Shown in pieces: positions 11,507 to 20,579 of a stretch of DNA of 64,000 nucleotides. This DNA is from Cephalopachus bancanus. Taxonomy: Eukaryota; Chordata; Mammalia; Primates; Tarsiidae. The notes under the pieces are model-generated. The model was not told the DNA's origin and did no database searches. It worked only from the letters and a program-made list of their open reading frames with translations. The stretch is from NCBI GenBank assembly GCA_027257055.1, contig JAPVLO010000384.1, positions 1,612,001-1,676,000 on the forward strand, written 5' to 3'. Numbering within the stretch: the stretch's first letter is position 1; every line of letters starts with the position of its first letter. The translations under genes and the position numbers were made by a program.

Positions 11507-12185
11507 GTCAACTGTCACGCAAAACATAGCCCTTCCTCTCTTTCACCAGACATCTAAGCACACCAGAGAGATTGCTTTGGTCACCTGTCCTTACATAACA
11601 AACCTTTACGATGGCTTTGTTCTTTTTTCAACTCTGAAACTCCACTCTCGAGAGGCAGTCCCTGAGACTGGGGCGGGGGGGAGGGGTGTGAGGCAGCAGC
11701 CATGCTGTCCCTGGAGGCCACTACCTAGTAGATGCTGCTGCAGTTTTTCTGTCATTGTGGACCTACTGGCCCATCAAGAAGCTCCTGTGACTCCTTCTAG
11801 CTCTCTGCATTGAACTCTGTGACAGCCAGCATGAGGTCCCCCTGCATGTCACCCACACATAGGCAATGCGGAAAAGGAGAGAGCAAAGCAGGTTCCAGGC
11901 TGTACTTGAGGTTCCATCTTTTTTCTCACCGATCCCCTTCTGGCTCCTTCCTCCTCTCCCTGCTCCTCCTCCCACTTGCCACCCACCCGTCCTTTCTCCA
12001 TTCTGTCCTTCTCAACTGCCAGTCCTGTTGATTTCAGGCTCTAGCTCAGGAATAAAAACAGCGGGCATGTGTAAAAACTTTAGCAGATTCTTGCGAGACA
12101 GTGAGGACAGTTCCTATAAAAGATCTATTTTTTAAGTGCAACTTCTCATAGTTCTTTTTGAGATCAAATCTATTATTTATTTATT
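11507..12185. other. Unassigned sequence with a G-rich run
   Basis: Holds open frames of 70-105 codons on both strands that overlap one another and resemble nothing known. A G-rich cluster lies at 11670-11686. No repeat recognised. Confidence 0.4.
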
Positions 12186-12290
12186 TTTAATTATAAAGAT
12201 GTAGGGCACAATTCAGAGTTAGGTATGCAAGCGTCGATTATGCAGGTACCCTTGTTGTCTGCCCCTCTCTCCCTTGGCAGTTTCTTGACC
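12186..12290 (-). mobile_element. Short 5'-truncated L1 tail, antisense
   Basis: Reverse complement of the same lineage-specific L1 terminus: AAAGATGTAGGGCACAATTC (complement of GAATTGTACCCCACATCTTT) followed by TATGCAGGTACCCTTGTTG and GGCAGTTTCTTGACC. Only about 100 bp of 3' UTR remain. No clear target duplication seen. Confidence 0.8.
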
Positions 12291-12490
12291 AATAAATAAG
12301 TACCAGACATGATTCTAGAGAAACCTGATCTTAAGTATGTATGCTTTGGGTTGGTTCTAAGATATCTGGAATTGCTTCTCTCATTTGCTCATATATAAAT
12401 GTGTTGAGGATCCTTTTCTAGTGGTTGGGATAGCACTGGTGTTCCATAGCATATAATGGAAAATGTTTATTTAAATTGTTGTCTTTACAG

Positions 12491-13038
12491 GGTGGCGATT
12501 TCTGAGAGATCTAGAAATAGACCTTCCATATGACTCAGTAATTCCCCTATTGGGAATACAACAGGAGGAACTCAGGTCATTCTAGCAAAAAAGATATCTG
12601 CACACGCATGTTTGTTGCAGCTGTATTCACAACAGCAAAAATATGGAGCCGACTGTGCAGCCCAAAGAAGCCAGACTGGATTAAAAAAATGTGGTCCATA
12701 GACACGATGGAATACTATGCAGCCATCAAGAAGGACAAACAAACGAACCTCGCAAAAACTTGGTTGGATTTGGAGTCGATCATACTCAGTGATCTATCAC
12801 AGAAACAAAGAACAGAGTCCCACATGCCCTCGCTCACAAGCAGACTTTGAACAATGATTATAATACTATAAGAAAGAGATTGGCAGTAGTGGGAAATTGC
12901 CAAGGAAGGGGAGAGTGGGATTGGCAGTTGAGGAAACTACTAGGGGAGGAAGGGGCACACCTCATTCACAAGGGTACCTGCATCATTAACATTTGTATAC
13001 CTAACCCTGAATTGTACCCCACATCTTTAAAAAATAAT
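12491..13038 (+). mobile_element. 5'-truncated L1: ORF2 C-terminus and 3' UTR
   Basis: Encodes the final part of L1 ORF2 with the familiar blocks MFVAAVFTTAKIWS, WIKKMWSIDTMEYYAAIKKD and LDLESIILSDLSQKQRTE (12608-12850), ending near 12848. A 3' UTR then ends CCTGAATTGTACCCCACATC and a short A-run. The fragment lacks everything upstream and is dead on arrival, the usual product of incomplete target-primed reverse transcription. Confidence 0.92.
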
Positions 13039-13246
13039 ATGACCACCAAGATATCGTCTGGAAAAACTTTTTCCTTTCAAAAATAAACAACTTTATAAGT
13101 ACCTATGCAAATATCTATCTATCTTTCTCTCTATATATAGATATCACTTCTAACTCTACTGTGAGACTCAAATCCCAACATGATGTGAGTGAGGCATACA
13201 GCGTGGTCAGTGAGAAGGTAGGATACACATGTAAAAACTGCAAGCT

Positions 13247-13556
13247 GGCCAGGTTCGGTGGCTCAGCCTGTCATTCCAGCCCTTTGGGAGGCCGAGGTGA
13301 GAGGGTAACCTGAGCCCACGGTTCGAGACCAGCCCAGGCAACTTAATGAGACCTCATCTCTACAATAAATCCAAAATTAAGTGGGCACGGTAGCGTGGGC
13401 CTATAGTTCTGTCTCCTTGGAAGGCCGAGGCAAAAGGATAGCCAGAGCCCAGCGGGTTGACACTGGGGCAGCTGTGAATGTGCATGCCACTACACTCTAG
13501 CCTGGAAGACAGAGTGAGACTCTAACTCAAAAAACAAGCAAACAAGCAACAACAAC
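13247..13556 (+). mobile_element. Alu SINE, source copy for 11128-11482
   Basis: Full-length Alu between perfect 14-bp duplications AAAAACTGCAAGCT at 13233-13246 and 13557-13570. Head GGCCAGGTTCGGTGGCTCAG, tail A-rich with C interruptions (AACAAGCAAACAAGCAAC). The intact target duplication shows that this locus is the original insertion and that its downstream flank is native here. Confidence 0.95.
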
Positions 13557-13724
13557 AAAAACTGCAAGCTATTTCCAGTTAAGTCCCACAGAGTTCTGGG
13601 AAACAAGCTTGCAAATAGATCCCAGGGGTGTGGAATCAGGATTGAGTGAATACAAAAGTGGATCCAGCCAAATTTCTTGAAATTGAGTCACTCAGCAGAA
13701 TTTTTAGATTCTTTGTATCAGATT
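13374..13724 (+). repeat. Donor segment of the local duplication
   Basis: Right half of the Alu at 13247-13556, one copy of its target duplication, and 154 bp of native 3' flank. It matches 11128-11482. Both copies end at the same word, TTTGTATCAGATT, then diverge (GAGTGGGAATTG here, GCTACTTTAGTC there). Confidence 0.88.
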
Positions 13725-14699
13725 GAGTGGGAATTGATTTAACAGGCTACATGGTTGCTTGTTTGAAACCTGGACTTGTGGGTGGGCTGTGTTAGAAAGA
13801 TCAAAAGACCAGACTTGGAGACTAGGGGGCAAGATGGTGTCTGATCTGATCAGAGTGTGAGAGTCTCTGCATGGATGAGTGAACCAAAAAAACAAATCTG
13901 TATCATTTTGTGTGTGCAAGTGGGTGAACAAATGTCCGACTGAGGGAAGACACGGGATCAAGTGCTCAGGGACCCCTGCAGAAACAGCTCCGATTTTCTG
14001 CTGCTCTGAATTCTGCACCTGCTGCCTGCAGAAAGATCCACCATCCCCAGGGCATCTCTCGGGAAAAGGCAGAAGAGATCAGTTGGCCCTGGCCCACACC
14101 ATCACCTGCGGCAACAGGCCAGGCACGGGCAGTAGGGACCTTGGAGAAAGCGTCGGGGAGGAATTCTGGAGCTGAGCCATGCCGGAGGAAAAACCAGACC
14201 GTCATCATTTTCTTTGCCCCAGGACTGGGCAGAGACCTGCTTTATCTTGCCCAATTCGAGCTGCCTGCATTCTGAACAGCCAGCATGCCGGGAACAAGAG
14301 GTGATCTCTACACCCCTCTGAAATTGACCATCATTTGCCCAGAGAGGATACCCCAAGTGCACAGTACCAGAGGGACAGATGCCGCACCCCCACAATGGAC
14401 CAAATACAGATGCACGCCATCCGAGCGGAGACCTAGCGGCAGACAATTTGAGAGAAAGCTATGGTTCTCTTCCTCCTACCTGAATTCTATGAAACAGAGT
14501 GGCAGCCTACTAAAATCCTAAATGATTTGTAAATACATGGGGGAAAAAAAACATCTCTAGGTCTGGTGAACAGAAGCCACGGTTTCTAAAAAATTTCCAA
14601 ACAAGAGCCATTTAACAGACCCAGAGGCCCTCGAGTGAAGGAGAGGCCAGACCTTGAACCTGCTACCAGCCCAAACATTGTAATGTAAGTTGCAGAAAG
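13725..14699. other. Unassigned sequence upstream of retroviral remnant
   Basis: Moderate G+C content with overlapping open frames of up to 114 codons on both strands (for example 13879-14175 plus, 14102-14446 minus). None resembles a known protein. It might include retroviral gag-side sequence linked to the protease remnant downstream, but I see no motif to prove that. Confidence 0.35.
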
Positions 14700-14990
14700 G
14701 AAATGTACAGAATTCCTTTGCAATTCCCTTACAATTTCTGCATTGCAGCAAGGAAAGTATCAGATACTTAAGAATTATTAGACACGGGCTCTGAATTGAC
14801 ACTATTCATCAATCCCAGACACCCAAAATGTCACATGGTCCATCAGTCAGAGTAGGGACATATGGAGATCAGGTGATCAGGGAAGTTTTGGCTGGGCCTA
14901 TCTGACTTTGGGCACAGTGGGTCCCTGAACTAACCTTGTGGATATTACTCTGACACAGAATTCGTATTTGGAATAGACACATTATTTGTG
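14700..14990 (+). pseudogene. Endogenous retrovirus protease-region remnant
   Basis: Codons at 14775-14795 read LLDTGSE, the active-site signature of a retroviral aspartic protease (catalytic Asp followed by Thr/Ser-Gly). Downstream residues look retroviral only with stops and at least one frame change. No gag, reverse transcriptase or LTR pair was found near it. I infer a small, old class I (gammaretrovirus-like) ERV fragment. It cannot make a functional product. Confidence 0.6.
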
Positions 14991-15010
14991 TCTGAATCCT
15001 CACATCATTC

Positions 15011-15092
15011 AAAGCTAGTGGTTTCTAGTTGGCCTTCCATGTCCACAGGGGCCATTGTAGATCTGGAAGGCCAACTAGAAACCACTAGCTTT
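15011..15092. repeat. Perfect 29-bp inverted repeat (hairpin)
   Basis: 15011-15039 and 15064-15092 are exact reverse complements across 29 bases, with a 24-nt loop (15040-15063). The stem contains CTAGTGGTTTCTAGTTGG. No other copy is seen in the window. It lies between the protease remnant and the hAT element. Confidence 0.97.
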
Positions 15093-15100
15093 GTCTAGAC

Positions 15101-15434
15101 CAGGAACCCGCACACTTTTCTGTAAAGGGCCTATGAATCAAAAAATATTTCAGAGTTTGTGGCACTGTGTCTGTGCCTTTTCTTCCTCCATTATTTTTTC
15201 TTCTTGCCACTCTCTTTCTTCCTCTCTTCTTTCTCCTTTTCTTTTCTGACTCTGTTTTTCCTTTTTCTTCTCCTATTCTTCTTTCCTTTCCTTTCTACCT
15301 CTTCCACCTTCTCCCCCTCATCTTCTTTTCCTTCTCAATACTTTAAAAATGTACAAAATATCCTTAGCTCATGGGCTGTATTAAAAGAGACAGAGGGCTA
15401 TATTTAGCCCATGGGTTATAGTTGATCAACTCTG
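15101..15434 (+). mobile_element. hAT-Charlie-type non-autonomous DNA transposon
   Basis: The left end reads CAGGAACCCGCACACTTTTC then TGTAAAGGGCC, a well-known Charlie-class MITE start. The right end carries TATTTAGCCCATGGG and TTATAGTTGATCAACTCTG, the matching end in degraded form. The centre is replaced or expanded by a pyrimidine-rich tract at 15177-15335. Non-coding; target duplication not recognisable. Confidence 0.75.
15177..15335. repeat. Pyrimidine-rich (CT/TTC) low-complexity tract
   Basis: About 160 bp with almost only C and T on plus (CTTCCTCTCTTCTTTCTCC and similar). The overlapping 82-codon frame encodes only Leu/Phe/Ser-rich low-complexity sequence and is an artefact. Confidence 0.9.
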
Positions 15435-15909
15435 CCTCCAGTGGAGTGACCCATGTTAAGTTGCAGGACAGGTCACTGCATCTGGTCTCTCGTACCACTA
15501 AGAGAAGAGTGTAACGCTTTGTGTGTTTCTTGAAGAAAACATAGATCTCATTTGGGTGTGCTACTCTGATCAGATACTAAGGAAACCAAATAGCTGCCAG
15601 TGTGGGATGGAGCCCAGAAAAAGAGACAGTTATGAAGAGGTCCAGGCTGCCAGGCAAAATGTCCTGTGCTTGGACACATGAACCAACGGATTCAATGATG
15701 CCAAACTTATTTTTTGGAGAAAGAATGGGCTGAGGGTCCCTACTCCCAACACTCCTTCTTATCATCCCAGACCTAGGGCTTCATGGGAAGTGGCTTTGGA
15801 CTGATGGAATGAAGAAGAAAGGATTCTGCACGATATGCTGACACTTCCAGAAATCAGGCACTGGTCACGCCATCACCGTGCCCCAAAGCGGCGGGGAATT
15901 GCTTTGGTG
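15435..15909. other. Unassigned unique sequence
   Basis: No motif, open frame of note, or repeat recognised between the hAT element and the next Alu. Confidence 0.45.
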
Positions 15910-15920
15910 AAGAAAGTTCT

Positions 15921-16208
15921 GGCCAGATTTGGAGGCTCAGTCTGTCATCCCAGCACTTTGGGAGGCTGATGCGAGTGGATTGCCTGAACCCATGGGTTCG
16001 AGACCAGTCTGGGCAAATTGGTGAGACCCTGTCTCTACAATACATCAAAATTTAGCTGGGCGTGGTGGCGTGTGCCTGTAGTTCCAGCTACTTGGAAGGC
16101 TGAGGTGGAAGAATCACCAGAACCCAGCAGGTCAAGGCTGCGGTGGCCAGGAGCGTGCCACTGCACTCCAGTCTGGGCAACAGAGTGAGACTCCCACTCC
16201 AAAAAAAA
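15921..16208 (+). mobile_element. Alu SINE
   Basis: Dimeric Alu starting GGCCAGATTTGGAGGCTCAG and ending ACTCCCACTCC plus nine A. Its flanks AAGAAAGTTCT (15910-15920) and AAGACAGTTCT (near 16208-16218) form an imperfect target duplication. Some CpGs have decayed, so it is older than the copies at 981 and 48383. Confidence 0.93.
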
Positions 16209-16562
16209 AGACAGTTCTCTTAGCAGTCAGCACTTTGACTGATTCCTCATTTTGCCCTAAAAGAAACATAGCCAGAGATAAATATGTACGATAAAATGAT
16301 GATCAGTGGTTAAGGGTTTGGTTCCCAGCTATTTGGCCGTTCCTCCCTGCTGGCATCCTTCAGTCCTTATTCTCTCAACTTCTCTGCTTCCCCATCTCTT
16401 CCTCGGTGTTGCCTATGACCTGCCTTCTTTCTTTCTGATAAAAGTTCAGCATCGTCTGCCTCACAGGTCCTACAGACCTTCTCTGCCATTATAAAACACA
16501 TTCTCAGCAGAGCCAATCTCTCCAAACATAGCAATAGCATCTGCTAAAAAAATCACACATTT

Positions 16563-17170
16563 ATCAAGACATGCTTCTACACTGCTGGTGGGAATGCAAA
16601 CTAGTGCAACCTCTTTGGAAGACTGTGTGGCAGTCTCTGAAAGAACTAGACATTGACCTTCCATATGACCCAGCAATCACCCTATTGCGAATATACCCAG
16701 AGGAACACAAGTCATTCCACCGAAAAGATACCTGCATATGTATGTTTGTTGCAGTTCTATTCACAATAGCAAAAACATGGAACCAACCATGTTGTCCACC
16801 AAAGCTGGACTCGATTTTAAAAATGTGGTACATATACACAATGGAATATTATGCTCCATAGAGAAGAACAAACATTTGGACTTCGCAGCCACTTGGATGG
16901 ATTTAGAGTTGATCATACTCAGTGATCTATCACAGAAACAAAGAACAGAGTACCATGTGTTCTCACTCATAAGCAGACTTTGAACAATGATCATAAAACT
17001 ATAAGAAAGGGATTGGCAGTAGCAGGAAACTGCCATGGGGGAGGGGTTGACAGTTGAGGGAAACTGCTAAAAGAGGGAGGGGCACATCTCATCATCAAGG
17101 GTACCTGCATAATCAACATTTGTATACCTAACCCTGAATTGTACCCCACATCTTTCAAATTAAAAAAAAT
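16563..17170 (+). mobile_element. 5'-truncated L1: ORF2 C-terminus and 3' UTR
   Basis: Carries the C-terminal ORF2 region with blocks LLHCWWECKLVQPLWKTVW, LPYDPAITLLRIYPEE and MWYIYTMEYY (16571-16861, then a shifted frame to 16983), followed by a 3' UTR ending CCTGAATTGTACCCCACATC. An 8-bp target duplication ACACATTT lies at 16555-16562 and 17171-17178. The cysteine/histidine-rich end of ORF2 is partly preserved. A typical dead truncated insertion. Confidence 0.94.
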
Positions 17171-17399
17171 ACACATTTCTCCAGTTTAGATGCATATGCA
17201 AGTGACAGAAGAACAACGCTTTTAATGCTTTACCCATGCTTCCATTTACCTTTGGGATAACAACACCACCAAGGAAATATTTACTTTTTTCACCTTCTTC
17301 TGTCTAAAATTAAGGTGCTCCTCCACTTAGTATGTGTACTGAAGTCTCTATGACCACTTTAGACTTGATTATTCAACAGAAAGACTTACAGAAATCAGA

Positions 17400-17564
17400 A
17401 GCAGTTATACTGTGTTTATGATTTATTACAAAGAAAGGACATAGATTGAAATCAGCAAGGGAAAAAAGTCTAGTGGAGAGAAGTTCACAAGAATTAAGGC
17501 ACAAGCTTTCAGGTTTCTTCCTCTATGGAAGTGTTCAAGATGCACTTAATTCTCCCAGCGGTGC
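17400..17564. mobile_element. Old LTR-like repeat, left part (split by ERV LTR)
   Basis: Blocks such as TATGATTTATTACAAAGAAA and GGCACAAGCTTTCAGG resemble an older, common LTR-type repeat that I cannot name with certainty. The sequence continues at 18562 after the ERV LTR, sharing the 4-bp duplication GTGC (17561-17564 and 18558-18561). Confidence 0.5.
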
Positions 17565-17729
17565 TGAGACAGGAGGTAGCTAGAGAAAGGCTAGGCAGAA
17601 ATATAAGCGGGTCCTCTGGTAACAATGTAGTGAACTCTTGGCAGGCCTCTCTTGCTCAGTTGGTAAGCAAGCTCTCTACAAGCCTCTAGAGCTAGAGCTT
17701 AAGTACTTACTGCTGGGATCGAAAAGCAA

Positions 17730-17863
17730 CCAATCAGTTCACCATTAGGCCCCTACCTCCTGCCAATTGGGCCTTAGTACTGACCAATCAGAACAGCTAA
17801 GTACAGACCAATCAGCTCACAACTAGTGTTAGCCAATAGGTTTGGACATAGGGCTATATAAAC
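17730..17863 (+). promoter_or_regulatory. LTR promoter: five CCAAT boxes and a TATA box
   Basis: CCAAT occurs at 17730, 17763, 17784, 17808 and 17833; four continue as CCAATCAG or close to it. CTATATAAAC follows at 17854-17863. Clustered CCAAT boxes are bound by NF-Y in LTR12-type promoters. Transcription would run to the right, into the U5 end and the antisense Alu. Activity in this genome is not known from sequence. Confidence 0.7.
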
Positions 17864-18223
17864 ACCAGGTTCCAGCCCCAGAAGAGCCTCCCCCTTTGGG
17901 TCCCCTTCCATTGTTGGAGCTTTTCTGTTCTCTCAGTAAATCCTGTTTTCTCACTTTCCGGCTGTCCATGTTTCCCATGTTCCTCATTCTTCCTGGACAT
18001 GAGACAAGAACATCAACCTGAAGAGGTGTGAAAGATTATTGGAGCTAGAGAGTCGTGCACCCCAGAGCCTGGTTTGCCTGCTGATGGAGCTGGCTGAACC
18101 AGGAGAGCCGCGCGAAAAAGACACAACTCCAAAGCTGAGACACCCCAGGGGTCTAGGCTTGCCAGCCCCTCAAGACGACCCTCTCTGGGACTTGGCTGGT
18201 TGACACATTAAGCTGAAACTCTT

Positions 18224-18511
18224 TTTTTTTTTTTTTTGAGTTGGAGTCTCACTCTGTCTCCCAGACTGGAGTGCAGTGGCCGCTCCCGGCCACCACAGCC
18301 TCGACCTGCTGGGCTCCGGCGATCCTTCCGCCTCAGCCTTCCGAGTAGCCGGAATTATAGACATGCGCTACCACGCCCGGCTGATTTTTTGATTTATTGT
18401 AGAGATGAGGTCTGGCTGCCCAGGTGGGTCTCGAACCCGCGGGCTCAGACAATCTACTCACCTCAGCCTCCCAAAGGCAAGGGATTACAGGCTGAGCCAC
18501 TGAGCCCGGTT
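18224..18511 (-). mobile_element. Alu SINE, antisense, inside the ERV LTR
   Basis: Antisense Alu with T-run, CpG-rich body (GCTCCCGGCC, TCTCGAACCC) and end CACTGAGCCCGGT. Target duplication AGCTGAAACTCTT (18211-18223) against AGCTAACACTCTT (18513-18525), slightly diverged. It interrupts the U5-side part of the LTR and so is younger than it. Confidence 0.92.
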
Positions 18512-18561
18512 GAGCTAACACTCTTGAAGCCCAGGCTGACCTGAAAAATTCCTATCAGTGC

Positions 18562-18850
18562 TGTGGGACCACACAGGCACCATGTTGCCAACTGAGGAAG
18601 CTCACTCAAACCCCAGGTGTCCAGGGTTTGTACTGGGGTCAGTCACACGGTGTGCAGGACCTGTCTATATGACCCACCTCAGCTACTCAATCCTGGCCCC
18701 AGAGGTAAAACAAATATTCATTATCAATCACACCTTTCACATAAACTTGCTGATCAAACTAGTATAGCATGACCCAAGGTCTCAGGCGTTCAAAAACATT
18801 CACCAGGCAGAGCATTCCAAGGACTCTGAGTGAGTGAAGGCGTGTCTAGA
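18562..18850. mobile_element. Old LTR-like repeat, right part
   Basis: Resumes the element broken at 17564, with blocks GAGGAAGCTCACTCAAACCC, GGTTTGTACTGGGGTCAGTC and ATTCACCAGGCAGAGC that suggest the same older LTR-type repeat. The exact end is unclear. The 69-codon frame at 18558-18767 is incidental. Confidence 0.45.
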
Positions 18851-19554
18851 GTTCATTAAAGATTAGTCCTGAAAAGGGGAAAATAAGGATTTGAGAATCT
18901 AAGGTCTGATTCATTACATTTTTCTGCACACCATGGGCGTACAGATCAGGACTGCTGACTTGAAGATGTCTCCGTTCGTCAAGACAAGCCAGGATATGAA
19001 AAATAACATTAGACAGGAATTATAGGATAGAGATCAAAACTGCTTGCTTTGACTAAGCACCTTTTCATGTTTGACCATGGACTTTTTTATTGCTCGTTCC
19101 ATTTTTATTTTGTGGAATTGGGCCATTTGGTATGTCTACAACAAAGATTTATTGTGAGGATTAAGTAGCCTAATTTAAGTAAAATATTCACCATGGTAAG
19201 TGCTCAGTACATTTGAGCAAGGACCCAAATGACCACGGACACCACCCGCCAACTCCACGGACCCTTGTCCTTAGACTGTCTGGTCTTTTCTGCAGAAGGT
19301 TCCCCCATGCCAACAGTTCAGTGCCTTCTGGGGGTTAATGCATGACAACTGGGCATAGAACAGACCACTTCACTGATGTTTATTGAGTTTCTGAGTGCAG
19401 AGTTTTTGAAAGTTTCCGTTTCACAGGCTGAGTTCCACGGGAAGCAGACTCCAGGGGCATTTGCAGGCAGATGTTGTATTAGGGAGTGCTCTTCATATCA
19501 GCCCCTGCAGAAGGGGAGGGTAGGAGAGGAGAGGGGAAGAGAGGGAAGGGAAGA
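18851..19554. other. Unassigned sequence
   Basis: No gene. The segment 19400-19520 resembles an unnamed dispersed mammalian repeat and is followed by a purine-rich GA/GGGA tract (19511-19560). Confidence 0.4.
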
Positions 19555-19567
19555 GAAAGAAAGCATG

Positions 19568-19860
19568 GGCCGGGCACGATGGCTCAGCCTGTCATCCCAG
19601 CACTTTGGGAGGCCAAGGAGAGAGGATTGCCTGAGCCCGGGGGTTCAAGACCAACCTGGGCAAGTTGGTGAGATCGCCTCTCTACAGTAAATCACAAAAA
19701 CTAGCTAGGCGTGGTAGCGTGCATCTGTAGTTCCAGCTACTTGGAAGGCTGAGGCAGAAGGATCACCTGAGCCCAGCAGGTCGAGGCTGCGGTGGCCGTG
19801 AGCATGCCACTGCACTCCAGCCTGGACGGCAAGAGTGAGACTCCAACTCAAAAAAGAAAA
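19568..19860 (+). mobile_element. Alu SINE
   Basis: Head GGCCGGGCACGATGGCTCAG, tail ACTCCAACTC plus A-rich sequence. Flanked by AAAGAAAGCATG, 19861-19872 on the right and the same word just before 19568 on the left. It sits at the end of a purine-rich tract, so the left edge of the duplication is not sharp. Confidence 0.94.
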
Positions 19861-19872
19861 AAAGAAAGCATG

Positions 19873-20269
19873 ACTGGCAACAAGGAGAAATTATCAGGAG
19901 CTCTGAAGACAGGCTGAACCTACAGGTTTGCCCAAACTTGTAGTGAAGAGAAGACTTTCTACCCTGGTGCCGACACATGATTAAGTTTTGTCTGCCCTGG
20001 ATAGAGGCACGGCTGTTGATGAGACAGTTCTTTTGCTGAGACTATGATGACAGTGGCAGCTAAGGGCAAGGCCAGATTTGTGAGTGTGCTACCTGTGTGG
20101 AGTCACAGGCCCTGGACTCACAGAGGCCCCATTTTTGGTTTTTCTATTGCAGCAAAAGGTCCCACGTTTAAATTTTGCATTAGATTCTACAAATTATGCA
20201 GTTGGTCCAACTAAGGGCTGTTGGCAGTGCTCTCAGTAGCTGGGATCTGTTAAAGAGAAAAAAAATAAT
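19873..20269. other. Unassigned sequence between two Alus
   Basis: No repeat or gene recognised in these 400 bases. Confidence 0.45.
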
Positions 20270-20279
20270 AATGACACTT

Positions 20280-20569
20280 TTTTTTAGTTGGAGTCTCACT
20301 CTGTTGCCCAGACTAGAGTTCAGTGGCATGCTCACAGCCACCCCAGTGTCACTCTGCTGGGCTCTGGCAATCCTTTCACCTCAGCCTTCCAAGTAGCTGG
20401 AACTACAGGTGCATGCTACCACACCCAGCTAATTTTTTTTTTTTATTTACTGTAGAGACAAGGTGTCACTAAGTTGCCCGGGCTGGTCTTGAACCTGCAG
20501 GCTCAGGCAATCCATTCTTCCTGGCCTCCCTAAGTGTTGAGATGACAGGCTGAGCCACCGAGCCTGGCC
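20280..20569 (-). mobile_element. Alu SINE, antisense
   Basis: Antisense Alu bounded by AATGACACTT at 20270-20279 and 20570-20579, an exact 10-bp target duplication. Many CpG positions have become TG or CA, so it is an older copy. It is the last Alu before a 19.7-kb stretch with none. Confidence 0.94.
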
Positions 20570-20579
20570 AATGACACTT

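Larger units (their letters stand above)
17565..18557 (+). mobile_element. Class I ERV solo LTR (HERV9/LTR12-like)
   Basis: Begins TGAGACAGGAGGTAGCTAG and ends CCTATCA, flanked by a 4-bp duplication GTGC, which is the proviral TG...CA structure with a gammaretroviral target-site size. The promoter half has five CCAAT boxes and a TATA box, followed by the word CCCCCTTTGGGTCCCCTTCC, an AGTAAA poly-A signal variant near 17935 and a U5-like end. Without the Alu inside it the LTR is about 690 bp. No internal retroviral region lies next to it, so it is a recombined solo LTR. Relation to LTR12/HERV9 is from recalled similarity of the start and R/U5 words. Confidence 0.85.

Noticed and set aside
13879..14446. 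Opposed frames of 98-114 codons with Cys-rich stretch
   Set aside because: Considered as a retroviral nucleocapsid zinc knuckle near the protease remnant, but the Cys/His spacing does not fit.
15011..15092. miRNA precursor
   Set aside because: The stem is perfectly paired over 29 bp with no bulges, unlike most animal miRNA precursors; recent inverted duplication is simpler. Kept as a finding, not annotated as an RNA gene.
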